Below are positions 47,432 to 57,465 of a stretch of DNA of 64,000 bases, piece after piece. The notes under the pieces were generated by a model, which was not told the origin of the DNA, searched no databases, and saw nothing but the letters and a program-made list of their open reading frames with translations. The stretch is taken from positions 5,561,594-5,625,593 of the forward strand of contig JAQFVV010012416.1 of NCBI GenBank assembly GCA_028023455.1. Reading direction: 5' to 3'. Origin of the DNA: Epiperipatus broadwayi (Eukaryota; Onychophora; Udeonychophora; Euonychophora; Peripatidae). Both the position numbers and the translations under genes were made by a program. Within the stretch, counting starts at the first letter, position 1; the number at the start of each line of letters is the position of its first letter.

Positions 47432-49130
47432 GTATATTTTTTTTAAAATATGATATTTATTATATTTCTAAATACCTTACGATTAAAAAAAAAACTCGTG
47501 TCGGTTTTGCTGTAAATAAAAGTTGTATTTTTTGACAGTTCTTAAAATTTCTATCAACTTTTAAAATTGTGATGAGTTGTAATCTATCTCACTGCCATTT
47601 CTGAGAACAGCCATGAAACATTCCTGATTTCCAACGTTTTTATTCAAATAAAAAAAATTTTAAAAAAAATAAATTGATTTTTAAATTGTGTCATTTGCAC
47701 GATTCAGAAACCATCTTTGCTTATTTAAATATATAATTACATAGAAAAAGTTAGGACTTCTGGGTGCAAAATTGATATATCTTCTACCATGTACAAAACC
47801 TGAATTTTAATTAGCACTGATATGGGGGAGAGGGGTAGCTATAATCAGATAAGATTTTTTCCTAGATAGCTAGCCCATAACTAATCCAGCTTATTGGTTA
47901 GTAAATGGGTGTTTACTTTCTATTTGATTGCACACCAGATCATTATTTAAACTTTAACTTTTAATAAAAAAAAAGTCCTTTAAGAACTATGAAACAAACT
48001 TCATTCATTAAATTTATTCGTTTACCTTCAAAGTTTATTTAAATACTATTTAAATACACACATACAGGTAAATGTTTTATATATACAATTCACTTTACTG
48101 AAGATATACTACGCACAAATAATCAAAGTTATTAAATAACTATTCATTAAGCTAAGGATCGTTTATTATTGTTAGGTAAACTTTAAACTCAGTTAAAAAT
48201 CCAATATATTTCTATTATTATAAACTCCAATCTCATTTAGCACCATTATAACCCCCCCCCCCCTCACAATCATATTGTATATATATTTGAAAATCTGCTA
48301 ATATTTTCCAACTTTAAACAAATAAAGATATCCGAAAAAGCCAGATAACTTTGATATATCACTTATCTAAAAGATGGTAAATCTTCATTAAGATTTTACA
48401 TTTATATATTTGTAGAATACGATAGATAAATATCGAATGCTGAAGAAAATATTTGAGAGAATTTAATATTATGTATCAACTGATGAGACTCATTTAGCAG
48501 AAATGCATCTTAAGAATTATCTACCTTTTCCTCATATCTATATTCATTTATTTAAATTTGATACATATTTAACTATTATTTTAAAATCATATTCGGAATA
48601 TTTGACATTAAAAATTGTTTTAATATTAAAATATTTAAATATTTTATTGTTATGCAATCTAGTAAATTTTTGAGTCTAAATTTAAAAAAAAAAAACTAAT
48701 ATTATTAATGATTCCGAAAGAAAGCATTCTCTCAACTAAAAACAATCATAGTTGCCTATTTTTTGTTTTATAAATACAAGTTCAGAAAAACTGTTGCAAT
48801 TAATTGCCAGCAGGGTGAGTCATTACCAGTGAACATCACCATAATTTTATTACAAATAAAATATAAGTAAGTCATGAATTATTAAAATCTTCATGGAACA
48901 ATCATATCCAAATACATTACTTGGACAAATTGCAAGCAGATTCCGAAGGACCATTTTTATATCAACTTGCAAATATATTTATCCTTTTGCACATCAATTG
49001 CTTACAATTTGCCCTAACAACTTTTCATTCATGAGTGTGCCATGAAGTATTTATATTCATAAACATTACATATTTGATGGGCAGTAAAAATCATTTACAT
49101 GTGATTAAAATTATTAATATCATGAGTTAT
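47432..49130. other. A+T-rich non-coding stretch
   Basis: No gene is seen; contains a C12 run at 48252-48263. Confidence 0.45.
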
Positions 49131-49134
49131 TAAA

Positions 49135-49760
49135 TTTTATTCTGCAGATGATTATTGGTTTTAAGAAAGAGACTTGGTAAATGGTTTGTTTAACTGAGAA
49201 TGAATCAAGGGCTTTTGAGATGTTGATTTGGAGATGAATAGAAAGCATAAGTTGGAAGGATAAGATCAAAAATATATAAGTGTTGAAAAGAGTGAATAAT
49301 AAAAAAATAATTTTATAAGAAGACAAGTGAACTTATTAGGCATATGCTTAGAAGTTTTTTAATCAAACTTCTTTATTTTCCTGACAGTTTCGACTGTCCA
49401 GCAGTTTTCATCAGAGCATTCTTAATTCTGCTGGACAATCAAAATTGTCAGGAAAATAAAGAAGTTTTATTTTAAAAAAATTTTGCATTAAAATGTATAT
49501 GACAGCAGTTATTATAAGCAATATATATGAATATATGAAGAAATGCAAAGAAAGTAAAGAAGAAGAATAAGAGCATATACTTAGAAGCAGAGAAATTATG
49601 AAAGAAATGTTAGAAGAAGCTATAAAACATATAAGGGGAAAATGTAGAAGAAGAAAAAAGTGGATGATCTTAAAGAAAGAAGTAGCTAGAAATGTTTGAA
49701 AAGTAGAGCAAGCAAAGAAAAATTTAGAGAATGTTGTGTGCTTCGTTATGGAAAATTATT
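49135..49760 (+). pseudogene. LINE C-terminal relic interrupted by a foldback insertion
   Basis: Plus-strand frames correspond to the region after the RT of many LINEs: an M-WRWM-RISWKDKI-like stretch at 49215-49275, LKRVN near 49290, then LIRHMLRS up to 49354. After an inserted segment (49355-49572) the text resumes with EHILRSREIMKEMLEEAIKH and CRRRKKWMILKKEVARNV. Several stops are present. In intact relatives this part follows the polymerase domain; here it is dead. Confidence 0.55.
49355..49572. mobile_element. Small foldback with PLE-like terminal motif, inserted in a LINE
   Basis: Flanked by 15-bp direct repeats GCATAT(G/A)CTTAGAAG (49340-49354, 49573-49587). The arms 49365-49404 and 49429-49467 are inverted copies. 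Read on the minus strand, the left arm gives CTGATGA, a stem-loop (ACTG-CTGGA-CAGT) and GAAACTGTC, the same terminal motif as at 21580, 22370 and 42650. Confidence 0.7.
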
Positions 49761-51615
49761 AATTATGTACTCAAAGCTATTACAATTTGGTTATATGATA
49801 GTTGCTAAGCAACTTAAGCATTTGAGCATTAATGAGTACAACAGAGAAACTAATCACAAGTATGGCTTTATTCTTCTAAATAGTATTCTTATATTCTAAT
49901 TAATTACTAATTTTCCGTGCCTGTTGGAAATCTATCTGTTAAACGAATGTGTATTTATTGTATGTAATACATGACCTTTTATTTGTTAATAAAGATTTTA
50001 AGTTAACATATGGTATAAGAATGGCTAACATTAAAAATTAAGTTATTAAAGAGGGGGGGGGGACAATTCCCAAAATTTTAAGATAATTAATGTACTCACT
50101 GATGTAAAGCAAATTTTATATTTATTCCCTTTTTCTAAGTAAAGTGCTTTAGTAGTTTATGGTTAATTTCTTGCATTTTCTTTCAAGAAAAGCAAATTAA
50201 AGTACAGGGGGTGGAGGCAATCAAGAAAAAATAAATCAATGCAAAAAAACAAATTTAAATAATTATTTTTTATTTATTTAAATTTTTGAACAATAAAGTA
50301 ATTGAATGTTTAATTGCTGGGAAGATCATGAGACGTTTGAGCACCAAAACAACTTCTCCAGAGTTGAGTTTCAATTCACAAACCTTTATTTCCCGAGTAG
50401 GTTACTCAACTCTACACTAAACTGAAAGTCCGGGCAATTTTTAATGTATCAGAATATATTTTTTCCCCGGGTAAATGTTTCTGCCGCAGAGAAAAATTTA
50501 TATAAAATATAAACTTTAAAGACACAATATGAAAAATGTATATGCAATGGACATTAAAACTTCTTATTTAGGTAAGTAGCATTTAGTTGACTGTATTTTT
50601 ACACAGCTCTTAGTAAATAAAACAATTTAAGAAAATAATCAAAATCGAATTATATAGAGTAGTTGTTAATATACCTTTGTTGTCTTAGCATATTTCAAAA
50701 CAATCATTTTAAAATATGGATTTTTTTTTCATTTTCTATATTTTGCCTCTTGATTTAATTTTTAAAAAATGCTAATCAACGGATTACATTCAAATGAACT
50801 TAACCCATAGTAAAGGTTTCTACAATAATCTTTTATAAAGAAATAATAAAGAAGGGTACTTATGAGTTTTCCTGTGAATCAAGATGGCAGTCTGTATTTT
50901 TGGTAAATAAACAATTTCGAGGGCCTACAATCTACTGAAGATATGATAGTTGTTAAGTTAAAACAAAATTAATAATTTGATTGTTAAATTTAAGAAAGAA
51001 TAAATTCCAATAAATTACATTAAAAAGCTTTATTTCATTTTTATTATTATTTATATTTATATTATAACATAGGAAACAATGAGACATTCTTAACATTGTC
51101 TTTCTTTAGTTCAATTCAGCGTGTTACTTTTGGTCAGCAGTTTTTTTTTTTTGGTAAATTGTTATAATGATAAAAATTTGGGACCTTCCTGTCACAGAAT
51201 ATGATACAGTAGAATATTTACAAAGATATGGATCCTGCTCTTCTGAAAAGTGTGCATTAATGGTCACGATATGATTGAATGCTGCTGACATAAGTAAAGT
51301 GTAAATATTGTATTTTTATTTTTTATTTTAATAAGTTAATCCAAAAAAAGAAAAAAGAAATTGTCTTCCACAATGATTTTTTTTCTTAAAATAACAGTAA
51401 TAAAAAATAAAATGTAATTATTAAATATGATGTTTCCTAGCATGCTTTTTTTTTTTTTAACATTTTTTGGGGCCCTGAAACTGTATATTTATCAAAAATA
51501 TGAGTTGCTATTTTGGTTTACAGAAAAACTCACAAGTATCTAAAGAAGATACTATCAAACTTACTAATTGCTTGTTACTGAGAGTTTTTAACTATTTTGC
51601 AATCTTTTTTTTATA
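49761..51615. other. A+T-rich non-coding stretch
   Basis: Contains a G10 run (50053-50062) and a weak tRNA-like patch (50325-50400, GAGTTTCAATTC). No gene recognised. Confidence 0.4.
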
Positions 51616-51619
51616 TATA

Positions 51620-51701
51620 TGTCAAAGCATTGACCAGGAAGCAAACCCGGGCTGGCTGCTTGGAAGGCAGTTATGCTAACTGCTAAGCCACCAATCTTGA
51701 C
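51620..51701 (-). mobile_element. tRNA-derived SINE (family A), copy 5
   Basis: Minus strand: TGGTGGCTTAGCAGTTAGC, a near-perfect tRNA A box, then GGGTTTGCTTCCTGGTCAAT and GCTTTGACATAT followed by A-rich DNA. It differs from other copies by GGCTTAGCAGTTAGC in place of GGTCGAGAGGTCAGC, so it may be a separate subfamily. Confidence 0.8.
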
Positions 51702-52639
51702 TGATATCTAAGAAAAAACAGACATTCATTTATTCCCATATTTTCAACATTTCTCTACAAACTATTTCTATTTATCCTATCACAAGTCTCTTCTTTATTT
51801 AAAAATCCTACACATAATTGTTCATTTTTTCTACAAAATATGTAATTTAGTGGAATAACAATGAAGAAATTATTTTATATTCACCTCAAATTCATTTTTA
51901 ATCAGTTTAAGATTTTGTGCTTTTCCTTCTAAATTCTAATCCTATCCATCAATGTAATATAGATGCAATTATTTTTATAAATAGCAGAAATTATTACTAT
52001 GAAAATTAGTTAAGACTTAAAATAATTTACCTTTTACATAAAGATACAAGTAAATATTTTTATCTTTCCTTTTTTAAAATTCTTCTTATTAAATTTTGAA
52101 TCCATTCCTCTAATCATCTTCTTATGAATTATAAAGATTTTTTTTTCAAAATTGATTGTATATTTCTTAAATTCTTCCATACCTTAATATTCTCTTCTGC
52201 ATTTAATAATCTAACAGCATTTTAGTTTTCTTCTTAATAAAATTTCAAATTTTTTCATAATCTTTTCGCATTGCACTATTAATTTTTTCAATTAACTTCC
52301 TAATAAGTTTACTGAATTTTCTTATTAATTATATTTTATCACTTTATTTTTTTTAAATAACTATTACATCTTACTTCTTTCTCTATTTGTTTTTTCTTTC
52401 TTTTTATATTTTCAAAAGTGTTTGATCTTTCTTTAACACCTTCCAAATAATTTTTACTTCTTTCTTGCTATTTGTAAATTTTTTCATTATATCAATCTAG
52501 TCGATCAGTTTAGAATTATCTTTTATTTCCCATTAAGCTTTATAAATCCTTTCATAAAGTTTTAGATTTAACCCCAATTCTATATTATCATTTGTAGAAT
52601 ATTGAATTAATGGAAGTTAACTATGAAATCAAGCTAATT
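51702..52639. other. Pyrimidine-rich A+T-rich stretch
   Basis: The plus strand is T/C-rich over 51720-52560, so its reverse strand is purine-rich like the LINE relics here. It may be the antisense of a further LINE fragment, but no motif can be read. Confidence 0.3.
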
Positions 52640-53360
52640 TGGAATTTATCATTAACTATGAAATCAAGGTGAAACAGGAATGCCCATTGTTATATTATTA
52701 TCTATTTTGTTTCTAAGAAAATTCGAGGTTATAATAAAAAAATTGAGGATATAATTGCGATTTCCATTCTAGAAATTAAAACAACACATAGTATAGTAAC
52801 TCTCATTTTTGTTAATGATGTGGCATTTTTTTACAAATAGTGTAAAAAGATACCGATCTGTTATTGGAAAAGATGACAGATAGAAAAATTAAAATAGGAG
52901 GAAAAGAAATTATATTTATATTTAATAAGATAGGAAAAACTGGGGAATAAAAAATGAGAGATATTAATCTTTAAATAATGGGTGAATATAGATATTTAGG
53001 TAAATTATTAACTAGAAAAAAAATAATTATATAAATAATTAAGAATTAGAATAGAGACAAAAAGCAAAAAATAGAATGGGAATGATTACAAATTTGCTGT
53101 TTCTCATTTAACAAATATGAGGTGCTTCGAAGAATTTGGAAAAGTGAATGATATTGCTTAATATTTAGATATGAATCATTTTTGATTGGACAGGTATCTA
53201 AGAAGTAGATAGAAATACAATGGCAATAAATTGTGAACATAAAATGAGACTATTCAAGAAGAAATGTAATGGACTTATTTTTAATTAGGGAAAATACAAA
53301 GCAAATGTAAAATATTTGAAGACTAACATTATGTAGAGGGAAAAAACAACAATGTATGTA
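52640..53360 (+). pseudogene. LINE reverse transcriptase relic
   Basis: Around 52665 a frame reads VKQECPLLYYYLFC, the motif B neighbourhood (usual form KQG-P-LSP). About 52795 reads TLIFVNDVAFFYK, the motif C site with its catalytic Asp pair changed to Asn-Asp. 52860-53010 reads KMTDRKIKIGGKEI and GEYRYLGKLLTRKK, the following RT blocks. Many stops and shifts. In family terms it resembles the LINEs at 240-1240 and 49135-49760. Not functional. Confidence 0.65.
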
Positions 53361-53408
53361 GCATATAAGAGCAGATGTTTTGTTTAAGCCTCAATTATAA
53401 TACAATAA

Positions 53409-53942
53409 GTAATATTTAGAGGGGATTTGAACCCAGACTATCAAACTCCCTTCAGACATCCACTTCATTTTATACAACCTATATACATGACCACATACAT
53501 GTCAAAAAGATAAATGATCTCCAATATATGTATTTCATGCTGAACCAGCACTTTTCAGTTTGTCTGGATCCAGGACTCATCAGTTGGTCTGGATCATCAT
53601 CTTCCATATATATATATATATATAAAATACATATTTTGCGGTTAAAAACTTTTAATACCAATACACGGATGAACCCGTGCAAATCTTCGTTTTAACATAT
53701 ATATATATATAATCACTGCTTGGTTTATAGTAAGATAGCAAATCTTTAAACTTTAATGGATATGCTTCAAACTTCTCCATGAAATATGTATATTGGATAT
53801 TATTTATCTTTTTCACATGTACGTGGTCATGTGTATTGGTTGTATAAGGTGTAGTCAATGACTAAAAGGAACTTGAAATCTGGGTTTAAATCCCCTCTAA
53901 TTACATCTAGCTTAAGTATATATTCTAGTATTTTAAAAATAT
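53409..53942. mobile_element. Hammerhead foldback retroposon, copy H6
   Basis: Left arm: reversed B box (GGGGATTTGAACCCAGAC at about 53420), tRNA-like segment, degenerate hammerhead (53521-53563, minus). The centre holds TA microsatellites (53608-53624, 53698-53711). Right arm: a hammerhead remnant (GAAATATGTATATTGG at about 53782) then GTGGTCATGTGTATTGG and GGGTTTAAATCCCC. A possible short target duplication TACAATAA occurs at 53401-53408 and 53943-53950. Confidence 0.75.
53521..53563 (-). ncRNA. Degenerate hammerhead ribozyme (copy H6 left)
   Basis: Minus strand ACAAA, CTGAAAA (two core changes), helix II GTGCT...AGCAT, GAAA, TACATATA and TTGG. A second partial core (ACCAA CTGATGA GTCCTGG) lies just upstream at 53567-53588, apparently a local duplication. 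Confidence 0.65.
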
Positions 53943-53950
53943 TACAATAA

Positions 53951-55366
53951 ATATTGTTTATTATAGTGTAAGTTTACAGTAAAGTACTTTTTAACACCCA
54001 CACACATATGTGTGAGTTGAATAATTTTAATGATTACTTATAAACCCATTTAGCCTTAAGCATTATTACACTTATTATTTAAGTAATACATTGGGTGCAA
54101 TTTTAAAATTATAATTGCAGTTTGAATGTTATAATTGACTAATTGTTAGTCTGCATTTAGAACAGGTTATATTTACCTATTTAAGGAGGTTTATATAAAC
54201 TTCTTTGTATCAATAATTTCAGTTTATATGGTCAAATTGCAATCTTTAATGTCTATATAAATCTCTCAGATAATAAATAAAAGTGGGATTCCACCTTTAT
54301 TGTTAAAAGGAGGTTGCCTTGACAACAGATTGAAGTTGTTGATCGTTATTGATGTTGGGGATTGTCTAAGTGTTGAACGATTTTAATCATATATATATAA
54401 CATGTTTTATGTATATAGTATGCATTGTAAATTACAAAATTTTTATAAAAAAAATACTATTTACTATAAATTGAGAAAGAATATTTACATATTTACAGGA
54501 CTGTGTGTGTGTGTTCAATCATTCATAATTCTGTTTCATCACAATTAAATACCTGTTCTGGAAAGTTGTTTTTTTTTTAATATTTTTTTTAAATTCTGAT
54601 GAAAACATAATAGCAGCTTTGTTATCAGCAGATGTAGCTTCATTGGTAATTTTAATGTTTTTAAGACTAATGATTTCAGAATCTGTACATTCATCTCATA
54701 CTTAGAGTGAATAGCTTGGAATTGTGTATTTCAGATTCTTGGCTAAATTCTTTGTAAAGACAAAGTCTATCAAGAAAAACATACTATAGATATAAGGCTT
54801 TTGCCATTTTAATCAAAAAATTGTTCCTTACTTTATTTGCAACTTTAGCTTGCAGTGACATGAATCCACGGCTTTGTCTTTATAATTTCTCTGATTGAAG
54901 ATCCGCTCTTTTGAAACATCCAGCCTACTTCAGAATATTATTTCTCATCTTTCTTTATTAAATCAATGCTTTTCATTTTCTCATTTAACGAAAGTACTTT
55001 ATGACTTTCTTTTTTTATTTTTATTACTCATTATTCTATAAAATATTTTACTAAAGATATATATTATATGCCGTACAAAACGTTTTGAAAAAAAAATGCA
55101 AAAAGAAAATTCTGTACACGTGATTTGTAAGTATGGCACTGAATTGTATTTAAATTGCAAAGGAAAGATAAGTAAATAAATTCACATTTGAGATTTGAGA
55201 ACATTAAATTTACCAAACAAAAAAAAATTGCCACCATATTCAAATAAAACAGGATTACATAATTTCATATTTGATATTTAAGAACATGATATTTGGTGAC
55301 CAAAAAATAAACTCCATCATACTAAAATTAGTAAAACTAAATAAATTTGTACATTTCAATGTTTTT
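53951..55366. other. A+T-rich non-coding stretch
   Basis: No gene or repeat recognised beyond short simple tracts. Confidence 0.4.
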
Positions 55367-55377
55367 ATTATTAGTTT

Positions 55378-55463
55378 AGCACTAGCCAATTTGTAAACCC
55401 GCAACAACTGTCAGCAACCAAGTGCTTGCTTGCAAGACAGCTGCGCTGACCTCTCGTCTAACA
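55378..55463 (-). mobile_element. tRNA-derived SINE (family A), copy 6, decayed
   Basis: Minus strand AATTGTTAGACGAGAGGTCA, GCGCAGCTGTCTTGCAAGC and a degenerate B box (GCGGGTTTACAAATTGGC). Direct repeats ATTATTAGTTT at 55367-55377 and 55464-55474. The A tail has been lost. Confidence 0.75.
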
Positions 55464-55509
55464 ATTATTAGTTTTGTTTAAATTAAAATGGAAAAAACTG
55501 ACAACTCCC

Positions 55510-56550
55510 AGCAAGCTATATATAAACTAAAGCAAATTCATCAATAAACCAAAAAGGACACAATGAGCCCATCTATATTTTAGCTTGGATCATATTTAAG
55601 CATTCAATTTATTGAAGTGTGATAATACAGTACAACCATAAACTACTCTGAAGCCACTATAAACAATGGGAGAAAAATATCATGCCTCAAATTTAACAAT
55701 GCCTGAATATTAAACGAAATAATAGTGAATAGATGTAAATATTAATAATGATAGCTAAAATGTAGATGAAATTAAAGCAGAAGTTACTGTCAACCCCAGT
55801 GAATCTATCAATAAATAAAAAATTATAGAATAAGCCCACATACTTTAGCTTAGCTTATATTTAAGTGTTCAGTTTATTGACATGTTGTTACACTGCAGAG
55901 CATGAATTCTACATATTAATATAATCTCAGTACAACTGTAAGCTATTCTGAAATCAATAAATTGAATGCTTAAATATGATTTGAGCTGTCAAGCTTTGGT
56001 AGCCGAGAGGTCAGCGCAGCTATCTTGCAAGCATGCAGTTGCTTGCAAACAGTTGTCGTGGGTTCGCTTCCCGGCTGATGCTTTGACATATGGGGGGAAA
56101 AAATATGATTTGAGCTTTATTTATTGACAGATTTATATTAGTTTATATATAACTCACTAGAGTTTGATAATAACTTCAGCTTTAATTTCATCTATCTTTG
56201 AGTTACCACTATTAATATTTACATATTAACTGTTGTTTCATTTAATAATCAGTGGTTGTTAAAATTGAGGTATGACCTTTTTCTCCGATTGTCTATAATG
56301 ATTTAAGAATAGTTTACAGTTGTACTGAGATTACATTAACGTATAGAATTTATACTTTGCATTGTAATACGTCAATAAATCGAATGCTTAAATATGATTT
56401 GAGGTCAAGTACAGGTAGGCTCATTGTGTGCTTTTTCATTTATTGATGGATTTGTATTAGTTTATATATACTTACTGGGGGTTGATAGTAAGATCTGCTT
56501 TAATTTCGTCTACATTCGAGCTATTATTTTTAATATTTATATTTGTTTAT
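55510..56550. repeat. Tandem-plus-inverted repeat (four partial monomers)
   Basis: The plus strand carries two head-to-tail partial monomers (about 55510-55800 and 55800-55987). The reverse strand carries two more (about 56550-56270 and 56270-56105). Shared blocks: TATATATAAACTAA, ATCAATAAA, AATGAGCC, AATCATATTTAAGCATTC, CTCAGTACAACTGTAA, GTAAATATTAATA, GATGAAATTAAAGC. The monomer is about 400 bp. A SINE (55988-56100) sits almost exactly at the inversion point. No coding potential. Confidence 0.75.
55988..56100 (+). mobile_element. tRNA-derived SINE (family A), copy 7
   Basis: GTCAAGCTTTGGTAGCCGAG, GAGGTCAGCGCAGC, B box GGGTTCGCTTCC, CGGCTGATGCTTTGACAT and a G/A tail. Perfect 16-bp target duplication AAATATGATTTGAGCT at 55972-55987 and 56101-56116. 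Confidence 0.92.
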
Positions 56551-57080
56551 TTACACTTTTTTGTTTATTTATTCACTCTTTTATTTTTTGATTAGCATAT
56601 AAATGATGTCATGGAGTTGATACAGCAACATTCTATAATGATTTCTGCAAAAAAATCTACCTCCCACTTTGATTGAAAGTGATACCGCTTGATTTTTTTC
56701 GGAATACTCGTAATTTATCTTCAAATTAAAAAATAAATAAATAATATTTTTATTGAAATCATAATTTTAATTTGATTACTTACTTTAATGAGGCAAATAA
56801 GTTTATACTTCATTTAATGATAGATTCCAAACAACTGAATTCAACTTGGACCAATCCAATTCAAAATAAAAAAGGTGTGATAACGAGAATATCAATGACA
56901 TCATGAGTAAATTCTCATTCATGAATATACGTTTTAAAGAAATGAATCTGATTTCTGAGATATAGTAATTACCTGAAAATAATCCTACTTATTATCATTT
57001 TAATCAATCAAATCACAAAATCAGAAGCAAAAAATAATTTACATAGTTCTGGCTTGTGTTTTAGAATTGAGAGTCCCATG

Positions 57081-57127
57081 TGATGTCATTATTCCATCTG
57101 ATTGGCTGTCACGTAAGCATGTATAAA
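57081..57127 (+). promoter_or_regulatory. Possible RNA polymerase II core promoter
   Basis: A CRE-like TGATGTCAT (57081-57089), reversed CCAAT box ATTGGCT (57101-57107), CACGTAA (57110-57116) and TATAAA (57122-57127) are spaced as in vertebrate-style TATA promoters. The start would be near 57150-57155. The possible first coding exon lies 230 bases downstream. Chance occurrence cannot be excluded in A+T-rich DNA. Confidence 0.35.
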
Positions 57128-57381
57128 GCGTATCTGTTTGAAGGTGTTTAGCTTTCACGTTATTATAGACTGCTACTGTAACTCTATAATGATTTACTAC
57201 TTTCTTTTATTATGTAATTTTATTAATAGCATCCATTCACTTCTAAAGAAAAAATTAAATTTATTTTAGTAAAACAATAACAATCTGAACAAACAATACC
57301 ACCAGACTAGTGCAATATAAGTATATTTACAACTGCACTAAGAAAAATCTTAATGTGAAGTCTGCATTTCTGGAGCATTAA

Positions 57382-57465
57382 ATGGAATCTGGTCATAGTT
57401 TTGACTCACATAATATTAAAGTAGTGTGTGCAGAATGCAATGATTGGAAAAGAAAATTTAAAAAG
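57382..57465 (+). CDS. Possible first coding exon of an unknown gene (28 codons)
   Basis: ATG directly after an in-frame TAA, in context AAATGG, encodes MESGHSFDSHNIKVVC and AECNDWKRKFKK (a C-x2-C pair and a basic end). It stops at a consensus donor, AAG|GTATGT, in phase 0. A promoter-like cluster lies at 57081-57127. No domain is recognised and no second exon was identified, so this rests on the start, the donor and the promoter-like cluster together. A chance frame is the main alternative. Confidence 0.3.

Noticed and set aside
48479-48510. CTGATGAGACTC followed by AGAAA, a possible hammerhead
   Set aside because: No proper helix II closing before GAAA, no helix III/cleavage triplet, and no complementary helix I strand.
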